56,367 nucleotides of DNA from Mycolicibacterium porcinum (GTDB taxonomy: Bacteria > Actinomycetota > Actinomycetes > Mycobacteriales > Mycobacteriaceae): positions 1-56,367 of the forward strand of contig MSTD01000041.1 in NCBI GenBank assembly GCA_001942045.1. Direction: 5' to 3'. Both the position numbers and the translations under genes were made by a program. The notes below the pieces were generated by a model. It saw only the letters and a program-made list of their open reading frames with translations, made no database searches and was not told the DNA's origin. Numbering within the stretch: position 1 is the stretch's first letter; each line of letters begins with the position of its first letter. Shown here piece by piece: positions 35,401 to 43,314 of the stretch.

Positions 35401-36789
35401 GTTCTGAACCACTCGGCGCATGCCGCCCATCGCCTCGTAGTGGTCGACGGTGACGGCATCGTCGCTGCCCGCATAGTCCTCATAGAGCCGCGACAAGGTC
35501 AACGCCAGAAGTGGCAATGTGTCGGCGCCGCCGGATGCATCCTCGACAAGCCGATCGACGAGTTCCGGAGCCAGCTCGAACTTGGACCCCGATTCGGCGG
35601 CACGCCGTGCGGGTCCGCAGATGACCTCGGCGAACTGCGCCTGCGGCATCGCCTTCAACCGGTCGAACAGATGACTCTGGACAGCCGAGAGTTGGGGTGC
35701 GGTCTGCAGCGGCTCATACCGATCCGAGCGGATCGTCGCCACCACGACCATGTCGAGGTCGACGTCGGTCAACAGCCGGCCGAGCAGCTCCAGGAACGCC
35801 TGCCCCTCCTCGCCCGCGTCGACGCCGAACAACTCCTCTGCTTGGTCGAGCGGAAGCACCAGAGTCGGTGGCCTTTCCAGATCAGGCACCCGAGCACATG
35901 CTGCCGCAACGGCTTCGGCAAGCCACGCTCGTAGCTGGTCCGAATCGTGGGTCGCATTCTTGATCTCGCCGAGGCTCGGCACGCGCAGGCCGACCTCGTC
36001 GCGCAGGCGATGAATCGAGCGGGCCAGGCCGGTGTCACCTGTGAGGGCGCGACGTTCCGGACGTACCACGTTCAGCGTCAGGAACCGGCGGTCATCGCGT
36101 CGCAGTCGGGGCAACAATCCGGCCCGCAGAAAAGATGACTTCCCGACACCGGAGGCGCCCAAGATGACGAACATCCGTTCCAGACCGGTGTCGCGCATCG
36201 ACCGAAGTTCGTCCAGGGCACGCTGGATCTGCGCGTCTCGACCGAAATAGATTGCTGCGTCGACTGATTCGAGGGGCTGCCACCCACGGTAGGGAGAACG
36301 ATCAGCGTCACCGGGCGGCGGCCAGGGGAAGCTGTCGGCACCCACACCAACCGCCCGTAGCCCGGTCAGCAGTCGGTGCAGGCCGTCACTCGACAACCGC
36401 ACCGGCGGTTCACCGTCGAGGGCCACTTCTACCGATGGGCCCCCGAACAGGTCGCAGCTCTGCCAGGCGCGGCTTACGTCCCTTTCCGTGAGTTTCTCCA
36501 GCCGGGCGCAAAAGATCGGTTTGCCCATGCCTTCGGCCTGGCGGAACTCGGTATGGCATTCCTTGGACGCCACCCAATCTTTCGACACCAGGCAGATCAC
36601 CGCCTCACATCGGGCATTCGCATGCCACAGGGCGTCGGTCCAGCGCACCCCCGTGCGGATGCCGGTCTCGCCGTCCAGGTCGAGAAAGATCTCGCCGGCC
36701 AACCCTGGCTCGGCTTGCTCGAGCCAGTGTTTCAAGGCGATCGCCTCGCGATTGTCCCGGCTGGAGTGGCTCAGGAAGATGCGGGACAT
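32470..36789 (-). CDS. TIR - nSTAND NTPase - transmembrane - WD40 protein (STAND-type immune receptor-like)
   Basis: A 1439-residue multidomain protein. TIR domain (1-125): IFLSHSSRDN at the start, ICLVSKDWVAS, and the putative NADase Glu E81 in SKECHTEF. nSTAND P-loop NTPase (about 180-560): GRDAQIQ, Walker A GASGVGKSS (211-219) and Walker B-like LVLPLDQAEELF. A coiled stretch leads to one hydrophobic helix (ILALLAVIVLVAVVAGF, about 645-661). The C-terminal 700 residues hold about 14 WD40 repeats, enough for two seven-bladed propellers. STAND proteins oligomerise on ligand binding; a TIR effector would then consume NAD+. It stands alone, convergent with the VapC-like gene. Confidence 0.9.
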   Translation of the reverse strand: MSRIFLSHSSRDNREAIALKHWLEQAEPGLAGEIFLDLDGETGIRTGVRWTDALWHANARCEAVICLVSKDWVASKECHTEFRQAEGMGKPIFCARLEKLTERDVSRAWQSCDLFGGPSVEVALDGEPPVRLSSDGLHRLLTGLRAVGVGADSFPWPPPGDADRSPYRGWQPLESVDAAIYFGRDAQIQRALDELRSMRDTGLERMFVILGASGVGKSSFLRAGLLPRLRRDDRRFLTLNVVRPERRALTGDTGLARSIHRLRDEVGLRVPSLGEIKNATHDSDQLRAWLAEAVAAACARVPDLERPPTLVLPLDQAEELFGVDAGEEGQAFLELLGRLLTDVDLDMVVVATIRSDRYEPLQTAPQLSAVQSHLFDRLKAMPQAQFAEVICGPARRAAESGSKFELAPELVDRLVEDASGGADTLPLLALTLSRLYEDYAGSDDAVTVDHYEAMGGMRRVVQNEIDNLLSGDPAERSQQLHRLHDAFIPWLATVNSDTDQPMRRIARWADLPEESHSLLNAFVGRRLLVKGEREGQVVVEVALESLLHQWDELAEWLRAEASELREADALERAVAAWERSGNRDEWLFDGTRLEDAETLSAQPGFGARLNPAGEFLLASRRRVNRKLEHEKMAAEAEARLLRRRSQILALLAVIVLVAVVAGFSFKQARDAEQRARGVAKRAIASNAVGQARAMLVDARLGGDRRALLQTLAAEKLEPGADPDSLLNTLIDTRRLLRVITVPTTVTNVDVSHDGRQFVSSGNDGVIRRWDLESGESKGDPLTGHSGAAGAAYVRDGRWIASAGSDKTVRIWDAATGVAVRVLTGVYDPDRGAVTMSDDGELLATGFGDGMVQLWDVARSKPVGKPIRAHDSRVSAAAFSRDRSRLVTAAQDGTVRMWDVNTGLPTGPPLPSHKGSVVAVAFSPDDRRIASLSILVGQESPDEVSNADGIRTGFGPATQLRITDDASGQPVIDGKIEFGYGGYSLAFSPDGQRVAVGYSDGTIRVRDTNTGAEVGSRLSGHTGPINTLVFSRDGTRIISAGDNTIHVWSAKPDRSIGTWLPGPTVDGSWSLPAAVSPDGGVVATRDVNNQSDIALWRMDTREHFRTISTGHRGPVSALAWRPDGKAIASADGADGAIRIWKAETGESDGPALTGPDNAITRLSFSLDGHRLAALVVDSDVWVWDIATAPPRGTDLHSDEGLVNSVGFSADGRRLITVAPMHLGAGDHDKVGETGNVFDSPEITPSAVRVWDTETGKLAGPPLSNRGGRVSDLGANLTDGEPQGPISAAAISPDGQRILVATVNGLRLHDVTTGQPIGEPWIVNPSGQTTITSIAFSPDGDYVVSNDAQTLNLQLREAQTGRPLGKPLAGHEGQVISVDFTADGNYIVSQGEDGWVLWPGPDKWADELCHKLTANMTEAEWDEWVSPEIDYQPTCPADAHE

Positions 36790-36973
36790 CAGATCACCCA
36801 GTCAATCCCGGAGTCGAGTCAGGCCTCGGACGCGCGGTCGGTACGGCATGGCGCCTCCTATGGGTGGCGGAGGAATTGGATACGGGTCGTGATCCTCATA
36901 GTGAGTGCCACGCCAGCACTGCGCGCGAGTAGTCCCCTACTCCAAATTCGCGGCCGCCACCGGCCGTCTACCG

Positions 36974-37450
36974 TCAGGTCGGATGGCTTCCCTGACCGTT
37001 GTGCTGTCGCCAGCGCTCCAGGACAGTCGGGATCTCGGCCATCAGGAAGGCGTAGAAATCGCGCATCTGGGTGAGTCGGTGGTGCGCCGGGCTGTCGCGG
37101 TCGGTGGCTACGATGCCGGCGTCCGCGGCGGCTTGCATGGCCGCGAGTGTCTCGTTCTGATTGGTGAACAGGACCGCCCACGCGTTATCGCGCAGGCGGA
37201 AGTGATCGCGTCGGCTGGCCGGGACCGGAACCCGCTCGGCCAGGCCCACTGACGTCAACATCTTGAGGGAGCCTGAGATCGACCCGGCACTGGCCTGCAG
37301 AGTGTCGGCAAGTTCGGCCATCGTCACGCTGGGTTGGTCGCTGAACAGCAGCGTGGCGAGCACACGCGCGGGCATCCGCTGCATGCCGTGACTGCTGAGC
37401 ACCAGCGCGAGTCGCTCGGCCGCCTGCTGCAGGTCGGCGGGTTTCGGCAT
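36974..37450 (-). CDS. MarR/GbsR-like transcriptional regulator
   Basis: 158 residues from ATG 37450, which follows GAGGAGG; the frame is open much further upstream but only as a shadow of the ABC gene. The winged-helix region reads RMPARVLATLLFSDQPSVTM, ELADTLQASAGSISGSLKML and ERVPVPASRRDHFRL, typical of GbsR-like MarR proteins beside drug exporters. It is divergent from the three-gene ABC exporter. The gap 37451-37567 is AT-rich and contains related CAATA/TATTG elements near 37480 and 37543 that may be operators. Confidence 0.87.
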   Translation of the reverse strand: MPKPADLQQAAERLALVLSSHGMQRMPARVLATLLFSDQPSVTMAELADTLQASAGSISGSLKMLTSVGLAERVPVPASRRDHFRLRDNAWAVLFTNQNETLAAMQAAADAGIVATDRDSPAHHRLTQMRDFYAFLMAEIPTVLERWRQHNGQGSHPT

Positions 37451-37567
37451 AGCGAATCCTCCTCGGCAGGAATACCCTTCAATATTTTCTGAAAGTTTAG
37501 TACTGTTGGCGCCGGTGCTCCGGGAAGTCTGGTCGGAAACAGTATTGGCCTGCGCGGAAGGGCACTC

Positions 37568-38440
37568 ATGCATACTGCGACCGATGTCATCGACGTTCGG
37601 GATCTGACGTTCACCTACCCCAAGGCAACCGAACCGGCCGTGCGGGGAATGGATTTCGCCGTCGGCGACGGGGAGATCTTCGGGTTCCTCGGGCCCAGCG
37701 GCGCCGGGAAGTCCACCACCCAGAAACTGCTCATCGGCCTGCTGCGCGGCCACGGCGGTCATGCCACAGTGTGGGGTCGAGACCCGGTGGATTGGGGGCC
37801 GGACTACTACCAGCGCGTCGGTGTGTCCTTCGAACTGCCCAACCACTATCACAAGCTCACCGGCCTGGAGAACCTCCAGTTTTTCGGCTCCCTCTACGAG
37901 GGTGCGACAGCGGACCCGATGGAACTGCTGGACGCAGTCGGGCTGGCCGACGACGCGAACACGCGAGTCGCCAAGTACTCCAAGGGAATGCAGATGCGAC
38001 TGACGTTCGCGCGGTCGTTGATCAACGAGCCCGAGCTGCTGTTCCTCGACGAGCCCACCTCCGGGCTCGACCCCGTCACCGCCCGCAAGGTCAAGGACAT
38101 CATCCTGGACCTGAAGGCACGTGGCCGCACGATCTTTCTCACCACCCACGACATGTCGACCGCCGACGAACTGTGTGACCGGGTGGCCTTCGTCGTCGAC
38201 GGTGCCATTGTCGCGCTCGACTCCCCGGCGGAACTGAAGATCGCTCGGAGCCAACGCCGGGTCCGGGTGCAGTACCGCACCCCCGGCGGACTTGCGACGG
38301 CTGAATTCGGCATGGACGGTCTGGCGGACGATCCGGAATTCCATGGGATTCTGCGCGATCATCACGTCGAGACGATCCACAGCCGCGAAGCCAGTCTCGA
38401 CGATGTCTTCGTCGAGGTCACCGGTCGGCGGCTGTCATGA
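37568..38440 (+). CDS. ABC exporter ATP-binding protein
   Basis: A 290-residue ABC ATPase of the drug-efflux DrrA type. Walker A GPSGAGKSTT, signature YSKGMQMRLTFARS, Walker B LLFLDEPTSGLDP and the H-loop LTTHDMST are all intact. A C-terminal extension of about 70 residues follows, as in daunorubicin-type exporters. It overlaps the first permease by four bases (ATGA). The ATPase plus two permeases resembles M. tuberculosis Rv2688c-Rv2687c-Rv2686c, implicated in fluoroquinolone efflux, but the substrate here is inference. Confidence 0.93.
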   Translation: MHTATDVIDVRDLTFTYPKATEPAVRGMDFAVGDGEIFGFLGPSGAGKSTTQKLLIGLLRGHGGHATVWGRDPVDWGPDYYQRVGVSFELPNHYHKLTGLENLQFFGSLYEGATADPMELLDAVGLADDANTRVAKYSKGMQMRLTFARSLINEPELLFLDEPTSGLDPVTARKVKDIILDLKARGRTIFLTTHDMSTADELCDRVAFVVDGAIVALDSPAELKIARSQRRVRVQYRTPGGLATAEFGMDGLADDPEFHGILRDHHVETIHSREASLDDVFVEVTGRRLS

Positions 38441-39150
38441 CCCGCTTGCTCGCGGCGATCCGGCTGGAACTGACGGTGGCCGACCGGCAGAAGTTCCTGC
38501 ACGCCGGTGTCTTCTCCGGCCTGATCTGGTTGGCGGTGTTGTTGCCGATGCCACGCGACCTGCGTCCGGTCGCCGAGCCCTATGTGCTCTCCGGCGACAT
38601 CGCGATCATCGGGTTCTTCTTCGTCGGCGGCTCCGTGTTCTTCGAGAAGCAGGAACGCACGCTCGGCGCAATCATCTCCACCCCGTTGCGCTTCTGGGAG
38701 TATCTGACCGCCAAACTATCTGTACTGCTGGCGATCTCGCTGTTCGTCGCGATCGTGGTGTCCACCATCGCCGATGGCCTCGACTACCATCCGGTGCCGT
38801 TGGTCCTCGGGGTCATGCTCGGCACCCTGCTGATGCTGCTGGTCGGGTTCATCACGTCGCTGCCGTTCGCCTCGGTCACCGACTGGTTCCTGGCCGCCAC
38901 CATCCCGCTGGCGGTGATGCTCGTGCCGCCGCTGATCTACTACTCGGGCCTGTGGCCCAATCCGGTGTTGTACGTCGTGCCCACCCAGGGCCCGCTGCTG
39001 TTGTTGGGCGCGGCGTTCGACCAGGTCGCGTTGACGGGGTGGCAGTGGCTGTATGCGGTGCTCTATCCCGTGCTGTCACTGGCCGTCCTGTGGCGAGCCG
39101 CCCGTGCGCTCTTCGGCCGTTGCGTCATCGAAAGGTCGGGTGTGCTGTGA
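38437..39150 (+). CDS. ABC exporter permease subunit 1
   Basis: A 237-residue ABC-2-type permease with about six hydrophobic segments. Recognisable stretches are the N-terminal AIRLELTVADRQKFLHAGV, the FFVGGSVFFEKQERTLGAI loop after TM2, and a hydrophobic C-terminal half. Starts at ATG 38437 overlapping the ATPase stop, and its own stop overlaps the second permease by four bases. Forms the membrane channel with the next gene product. Confidence 0.88.
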   Translation: MTRLLAAIRLELTVADRQKFLHAGVFSGLIWLAVLLPMPRDLRPVAEPYVLSGDIAIIGFFFVGGSVFFEKQERTLGAIISTPLRFWEYLTAKLSVLLAISLFVAIVVSTIADGLDYHPVPLVLGVMLGTLLMLLVGFITSLPFASVTDWFLAATIPLAVMLVPPLIYYSGLWPNPVLYVVPTQGPLLLLGAAFDQVALTGWQWLYAVLYPVLSLAVLWRAARALFGRCVIERSGVL

Positions 39151-39905
39151 CTGCGATACGGGGTTCAGCCACGGGCAAGGCGCTGGCTGCCTTCGGCCGC
39201 AACGATATTCGCGGCACCTACCGAGATCCGCTGCTCGTCATGGTGGTGCTGGCGCCGGTGATCTGGACCAGCGGCGTGGCGATTCTGACGCCCAAGGTCA
39301 CCGAGATGCTCGCGGAGCGCTACGACTTCGACCTGGTGCCGTACTACCCGCTGGTGCTCACCGCGTTCCTGCTGCTCACCAGCATCATCATCGCCGGTGG
39401 CCTGGGGGCTTTCCTGATGCTCGACGAGGTTGACGCCGGCACCATGGCCGCATTGCGCGTGACGCCGGTGCCGATGTCGACGTTCTTCGGGTATCGCGCG
39501 GGCACAGTCATGGTGGTCACCACGATCTACGTGATCGCGACGCTGTCGTTCAGCGGCATCCTGGCGCCGGGGTTGACCGGTGCGCTGATCCCGATCGGGT
39601 TGGTCGCCGGATTGTCGGCCGTGGTGACGCTGCTCCTGATAATCGCCATGGCGGGCAACAAGATCCAGGGCATCGCCATGCTGCGCGCGCTGGGGATGCT
39701 CATTGCCGGACTGCCGTGCCTGCCCTGGTTCATCGACTCGCCGTGGAACCTGGCCTTCGGGGTGCTGCCGCCCTATTGGCCGGCCAAGGCTTTCTGGGTC
39801 GCCAGCGCGCACGGCACGTGGTGGCCGTATCTGGTCGGCGGGGTGGCATACAACCTGGCGATCGCGTGGCCGTTGTTCCGCCGGTTCCTGGCCAAGAACA
39901 GCTGA
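39147..39905 (+). CDS. ABC exporter permease subunit 2
   Basis: 252 residues from GTG 39147, which overlaps the previous stop; the frame is open upstream only as a shadow. About six membrane helices. FGRNDIRGTYRDPLLVMVVL at the N-terminus and MLDEVDAGTMAALRVTPV after the second helix are the usual ABC-2 exporter features (compare the KQERTLGAI loop in the partner). It ends five bases before the convergent MarR gene. Confidence 0.87.
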   Translation: MTAIRGSATGKALAAFGRNDIRGTYRDPLLVMVVLAPVIWTSGVAILTPKVTEMLAERYDFDLVPYYPLVLTAFLLLTSIIIAGGLGAFLMLDEVDAGTMAALRVTPVPMSTFFGYRAGTVMVVTTIYVIATLSFSGILAPGLTGALIPIGLVAGLSAVVTLLLIIAMAGNKIQGIAMLRALGMLIAGLPCLPWFIDSPWNLAFGVLPPYWPAKAFWVASAHGTWWPYLVGGVAYNLAIAWPLFRRFLAKNS

Positions 39906-39909
39906 CGGA

Positions 39910-40320
39910 TCAGCTGTCCGCTCGCATCCACGGGCTGACACCGTACTCGTCGAACCACGCTTGTTCGGCCGGTCGGACCGTGGTGAGCAGGCGAGCATGC
40001 AGTGCAGAGCCTCGCTTGCTCAGGTTCACCCGTACCTTGCGGCGGTCGTCGGGGTCGACCTCGCGGAACACCAGCGCGCGGCCGGCCAACCGGTCGACTA
40101 CGCGGGTCAACGTGGGCGCGGCGGCCTGGGTCTGGGTGCGCAACTCCGCCATGGTCAGACCCGGGGAGTCGGCCAGTGCCGCCAGGACCAGCCAGTCGTC
40201 GAGCGTCAGGTCCTCTGCGCTGACCTGGCGTTCGATGACGGCGCCGAGCATGCGCGCGGCGCGGAGAAGCTCGCTGCTCGACGGCGTGGCAATGCCATCC
40301 GGTGGGAGCACGTCTGTCAT
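39910..40320 (-). CDS. MarR-family regulator of the amidase locus
   Basis: 136 residues from ATG 40320. Winged-helix features: LTLDDWLVLAALADSPGLTM, ELRTQTQAAAPTLTRVVDRL and the wing REVDPDDRRKVRVNLSKRG. The frame is open upstream, but only antisense to the amiC-like gene. It diverges from the AmiC-like sensor; a perfect palindrome (40372-40383) lies between, and a copy of it lies downstream of the amiS promoter. It therefore probably represses both itself and the amidase genes, as a MarR regulator (AmiA) does in the M. smegmatis acetamidase system. Confidence 0.88.
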   Translation of the reverse strand: MTDVLPPDGIATPSSSELLRAARMLGAVIERQVSAEDLTLDDWLVLAALADSPGLTMAELRTQTQAAAPTLTRVVDRLAGRALVFREVDPDDRRKVRVNLSKRGSALHARLLTTVRPAEQAWFDEYGVSPWMRADS

Positions 40321-40371
40321 CGCGGCCGCCTCCCAACTGGCGATTGCCTCGCACCGCTCACGCGAGGATAC

Positions 40372-40383
40372 TTCCAATTGGAA
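40372..40383. promoter_or_regulatory. Operator palindrome TTCCAATTGGAA
   Basis: A perfect 12-base palindrome between the MarR gene and the AmiC-like gene. The same arms (TTCCA-N2-TGGAA) recur at 41578-41589 in front of amiS. Best explained as the MarR binding site. Confidence 0.7.
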
Positions 40384-40435
40384 TGATTCTAACCGACCAT
40401 CTCGTCTGCCCGGTAACGAGGATTGGACTGCGGGG

Positions 40436-41524
40436 GTGAACGTACGAGTACGCACTGTCGGCCGCGATGCCGAGTGGCGGCTGGCGATGGTGGTGCCTCT
40501 GCAAGGGCCTGCCGGGATCTTCGGGCCGTCCTGCGAAGCGGTCGGAGACCTGGTCGCGCACGACCTCAACGCGGCCGGCGGAGTGATGGGCCGCGAGGTC
40601 CACATCGAGGTGGTCGACGGGGGCGCGCCTCCGGCGGTCGTGGCCTCCGAGGTGAAGCGGTTGATCGACGACGGTCGTATCGATGCCGTGAGCGGATGGC
40701 ACATCTCGTCGGTGCGCCACGCTCTGGCGCCGGTGGTGGCCGGCCGGGTGCCCTACACCTATCCGGCGTTGTACGAAGGCGGCGAGCGGAGGCGCGGAAT
40801 CTATTGCTGCGGTGAGACACCCGACCAGCAACTGGCGCCGGCACTGCGCTGGATGCGCGACAATCTCGGCATCCGGAAATGGTTCGTGGTCGGCGATGAC
40901 TACGTGTGGCCGCGGACCTCGTTGTCCGAGGTTCGTCGGTATGTCCAGGAGCTGTCACTGGATCTGGTCGGCGGTTCGTTCGTGGCGCTCGGTCAGGGCG
41001 ACATCGCCCGACTCGTCGACAAGGTCGCCCGGTCGCGGTGTGAGGCCGTGCTCATGCTGCTGGTCGGTCAGGATGCGGTCGAGTTCAACCGGGCGTTCGC
41101 GCAACGGGGGCTGCACGAGGACCTGCTGCGGTTCAGTCCGCTGATGGACGAGAACATGTTGATCGCGAGCGGCCACGACGCGACCAAGGGGCTGTTCGTC
41201 GCGGCGTCCTATTTTCGCTCGATGGTGGGCCGTAACTCGATGGAACTGCTCGACCGATATCTGGCGGTGAACGGCTCGGGTGCGCCAGCGCTGGGCAGTG
41301 CGGCCGAATCTTGTTATGAGGGAGCGTATTTCCTCGCTGAGATGATCCGCCGGTCCGGCGACAGGGTGGACATCGAGGCGGTTGCCGACGGTGCCGCCTA
41401 CGACAGTCCGCGCGGCACGGTGGAATTCAGCGGACATCGCACCCGCCAGCCGGTTCACCTCGCGGTTGCCGACGGCGTCGATTTCGAGATTGTCACAACG
41501 CTGCCGGCTGACCTGTGTGACTGA
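40436..41524 (+). CDS. amiC: AmiC-like amide-sensing periplasmic-binding-fold protein
   Basis: 362 residues from GTG 40436, with no signal peptide, so a cytoplasmic type I binding-fold protein as in Pseudomonas AmiC. Segments: MVVPLQGPAGIFGPSCEA, HDLNAAGGVMGREVHIEVVD, KWFVVGDDYVWPRTS and the C-terminal ESCYEGAYFLAEMIRRSGD. AmiC binds short amides and relieves an antagonistic interaction with a regulator. The partner here could be the adjacent MarR protein, since no AmiR (ANTAR) protein is present in the window. It diverges from the MarR gene and precedes amiS. Confidence 0.85.
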   Translation: MNVRVRTVGRDAEWRLAMVVPLQGPAGIFGPSCEAVGDLVAHDLNAAGGVMGREVHIEVVDGGAPPAVVASEVKRLIDDGRIDAVSGWHISSVRHALAPVVAGRVPYTYPALYEGGERRRGIYCCGETPDQQLAPALRWMRDNLGIRKWFVVGDDYVWPRTSLSEVRRYVQELSLDLVGGSFVALGQGDIARLVDKVARSRCEAVLMLLVGQDAVEFNRAFAQRGLHEDLLRFSPLMDENMLIASGHDATKGLFVAASYFRSMVGRNSMELLDRYLAVNGSGAPALGSAAESCYEGAYFLAEMIRRSGDRVDIEAVADGAAYDSPRGTVEFSGHRTRQPVHLAVADGVDFEIVTTLPADLCD

Positions 41525-41536
41525 ACCGCGTCACTG

Positions 41537-41565
41537 TTGACAGTGTGGCGGCCGTCACTTACTTT
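41537..41565 (+). promoter_or_regulatory. Sigma-A-type promoter of the amiS-amiE-amiB operon
   Basis: TTGACA at 41537-41542 and TACTTT at 41560-41565 are separated by exactly 17 bases. Transcription would start near 41572, just before the operator at 41578-41589, a classic repressor arrangement. Confidence 0.65.
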
Positions 41566-41577
41566 CATTTGGACATA

Positions 41578-41589
41578 TTCCATCTGGAA
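41578..41589. promoter_or_regulatory. Operator TTCCATCTGGAA in front of amiS
   Basis: The arms TTCCA and TGGAA with a two-base centre are the same as those at 40372-40383. The site lies immediately downstream of the predicted start point, where a bound MarR repressor would block elongation or initiation. Confidence 0.65.
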
Positions 41590-41606
41590 GTAATTGAGGT
41601 GTCTCG

Positions 41607-42236
41607 ATGGGCAACGTCGGTCTCCTTTACGTCGGCGCAGTGCTTTTCGTCAACGGTTTGATGCTGTTGGACGTCGTGCCCGTGCGGTCCGCGGCGGTGC
41701 TGAACCTGTTCGTCGGCGCCCTGCAGTGCGTGTTGCCGACCGTCATGTTGGTGATGGCCGCCGGGGAACCCGCCGCCGTCCTGGCCGCATCGGGTCTGTA
41801 CCTGTTCGGATTCACCTACCTCTACGTCGGGATCGTCAACCTGGCCGGGCTGGAACCCGAAGGCATCGGTTGGTTTTCGCTCTTCGTCGCCGCCGGTGCG
41901 GTGGTCTACTCCGCCCTGTCCTTCACTGTTGTGAACGATCCCGTGTTCGGGGTCATCTGGCTTGCCTGGGCAGTGCTCTGGCTCTTGTTCTTCCTAGTGC
42001 TCGGGCTTCACCGAGACCGGCTGACCCGCTTCACCGGCTGGTCGGTGGTATTGCTCAGCCAGCCCACATGCACGCTACCCGCGTTTCTGATGCTCAGCGG
42101 CAACTACCGCACCTCGCCCGGCATCGCGGTGATCTGGGCGGTGGGACTTGCCGCCCTGCTGTTCGTGGCGAGGGTGCTCAGCTCACATCGGGCACATCAA
42201 CCACGCACTGCCGCAAACGAACCCGTATTCAACTGA
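41607..42236 (+). CDS. amiS: AmiS/UreI family amide transporter
   Basis: A 209-residue membrane protein with six or seven helices. It begins GNVGLLYVGAVLFVNGLML and contains GLYLFGFTYLYVGIVNLAG and the conserved WAVLWLLFFLVLGLHRD; these fit AmiS/UreI channels, which admit short amides or urea. It lies 30 bases before amiE, behind a predicted promoter and operator. ATG 41607 follows TTGAGGTG. Confidence 0.92.
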   Translation: MGNVGLLYVGAVLFVNGLMLLDVVPVRSAAVLNLFVGALQCVLPTVMLVMAAGEPAAVLAASGLYLFGFTYLYVGIVNLAGLEPEGIGWFSLFVAAGAVVYSALSFTVVNDPVFGVIWLAWAVLWLLFFLVLGLHRDRLTRFTGWSVVLLSQPTCTLPAFLMLSGNYRTSPGIAVIWAVGLAALLFVARVLSSHRAHQPRTAANEPVFN

Positions 42237-42266
42237 AACATCACCACCCACATCAAGGAGTAATCA

Positions 42267-43304
42267 ATGAGGCACGGAGATATCTCGTCCAGCAACGACA
42301 CCGTCGGTGTCGCCGTGGTGAACTACAAGATGCCCCGGTTGCACACCCGGGCCGAAGTGCTCGACAACGCCCGCAAGATCGCGGACATGCTGATCGGAAT
42401 GAAGTCGGGCCTCCCCGGCATGGATCTTGTTGTGTTCCCCGAGTATTCGACGCAGGGAATCATGTACGACGAGCAGGAGATGTACGACACGGCGGCCACC
42501 GTCCCGGGCGAAGAGACGGCGATCTTCTCAGCCGCCTGCCGGGAAGCCGGAACGTGGGGCGTCTTCTCGATCACCGGAGAGCGCCATGAGGACCACCCGA
42601 ACAAGCCTCCGTACAACACCCTCGTGCTGATCGACGACAAGGGCGACATCGTCCAGAAGTACCGCAAGATCCTGCCGTGGTGCCCGATCGAGGGTTGGTA
42701 TCCGGGCGACACCACCTACGTCACCGACGGTCCGAAGGGTCTCAAGATCTCCCTGATCATCTGTGACGACGGGAATTACCCGGAGATCTGGAGGGACTGC
42801 GCGATGAAGGGGGCCGAACTCATCGTGCGCTGTCAGGGCTACATGTACCCGGCCAAGGACCAGCAGGTGCTGATGGCCAAGGCCATGGCCTGGGCCAACA
42901 ATTGCTATGTGGCAGTTGCCAATGCGGCCGGCTTCGACGGTGTCTATTCCTACTTCGGCCACTCGGCGATCATTGGTTTCGACGGCCGGACGCTCGGCGA
43001 GACCGGCGAGGAAGAGTACGGAATCCAGTACGCGCAGCTTTCTTTGGCCGCCATTCGCGATGCACGAGAGAACGACCAGTCGCAGAATCATCTGTTCAAG
43101 CTGCTGCACCGCGGCTATTCCGGCGTGCATGCGGCCGGCGACGGCGACAAGGGCGTGGCCGACTGCCCATTCGAGTTCTACAAGTTGTGGGTGACCGATG
43201 CGCAGAAGGCGCAGGAGCGGGTCGAGTCGATCACCAGGACCACAGTCGGCGTAGCTGACTGCCGGGTCGGTTCCCTGCCCGTCGAGCAGACCATCGAAGC
43301 CTGA
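42267..43304 (+). CDS. amiE: Aliphatic amidase (acylamide amidohydrolase)
   Basis: A 345-residue nitrilase-superfamily enzyme hydrolysing acetamide, propionamide and similar short amides to acid and ammonia. The catalytic triad is at the canonical positions: E59 in [11 protein letters not shown]134 in YRKILPWCP and C166 in [11 protein letters not shown]. Length and the C-terminal half ([16 protein letters not shown]) match the Pseudomonas/Rhodococcus AmiE type, unlike the formamidase-type acetamidase of M. smegmatis. ATG 42267 has AAGGAG in front. Cotranscribed with amiS and the amiB-like gene. Confidence 0.97.
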   Translation: MRHGDISSSNDTVGVAVVNYKMPRLHTRAEVLDNARKIADMLIGMKSGLPGMDLVVFPEYSTQGIMYDEQEMYDTAATVPGEETAIFSAACREAGTWGVFSITGERHEDHPNKPPYNTLVLIDDKGDIVQKYRKILPWCPIEGWYPGDTTYVTDGPKGLKISLIICDDGNYPEIWRDCAMKGAELIVRCQGYMYPAKDQQVLMAKAMAWANNCYVAVANAAGFDGVYSYFGHSAIIGFDGRTLGETGEEEYGIQYAQLSLAAIRDARENDQSQNHLFKLLHRGYSGVHAAGDGDKGVADCPFEFYKLWVTDAQKAQERVESITRTTVGVADCRVGSLPVEQTIEA

Positions 43305-43314
43305 AAGGTCCGCG

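Noticed and set aside
42267..43304. Equating the amidase with the inducible M. smegmatis acetamidase
   Set aside because: That enzyme belongs to the formamidase/acetamidase family of about 400 residues; this one has the nitrilase-type E59-K134-C166 triad and 345 residues.
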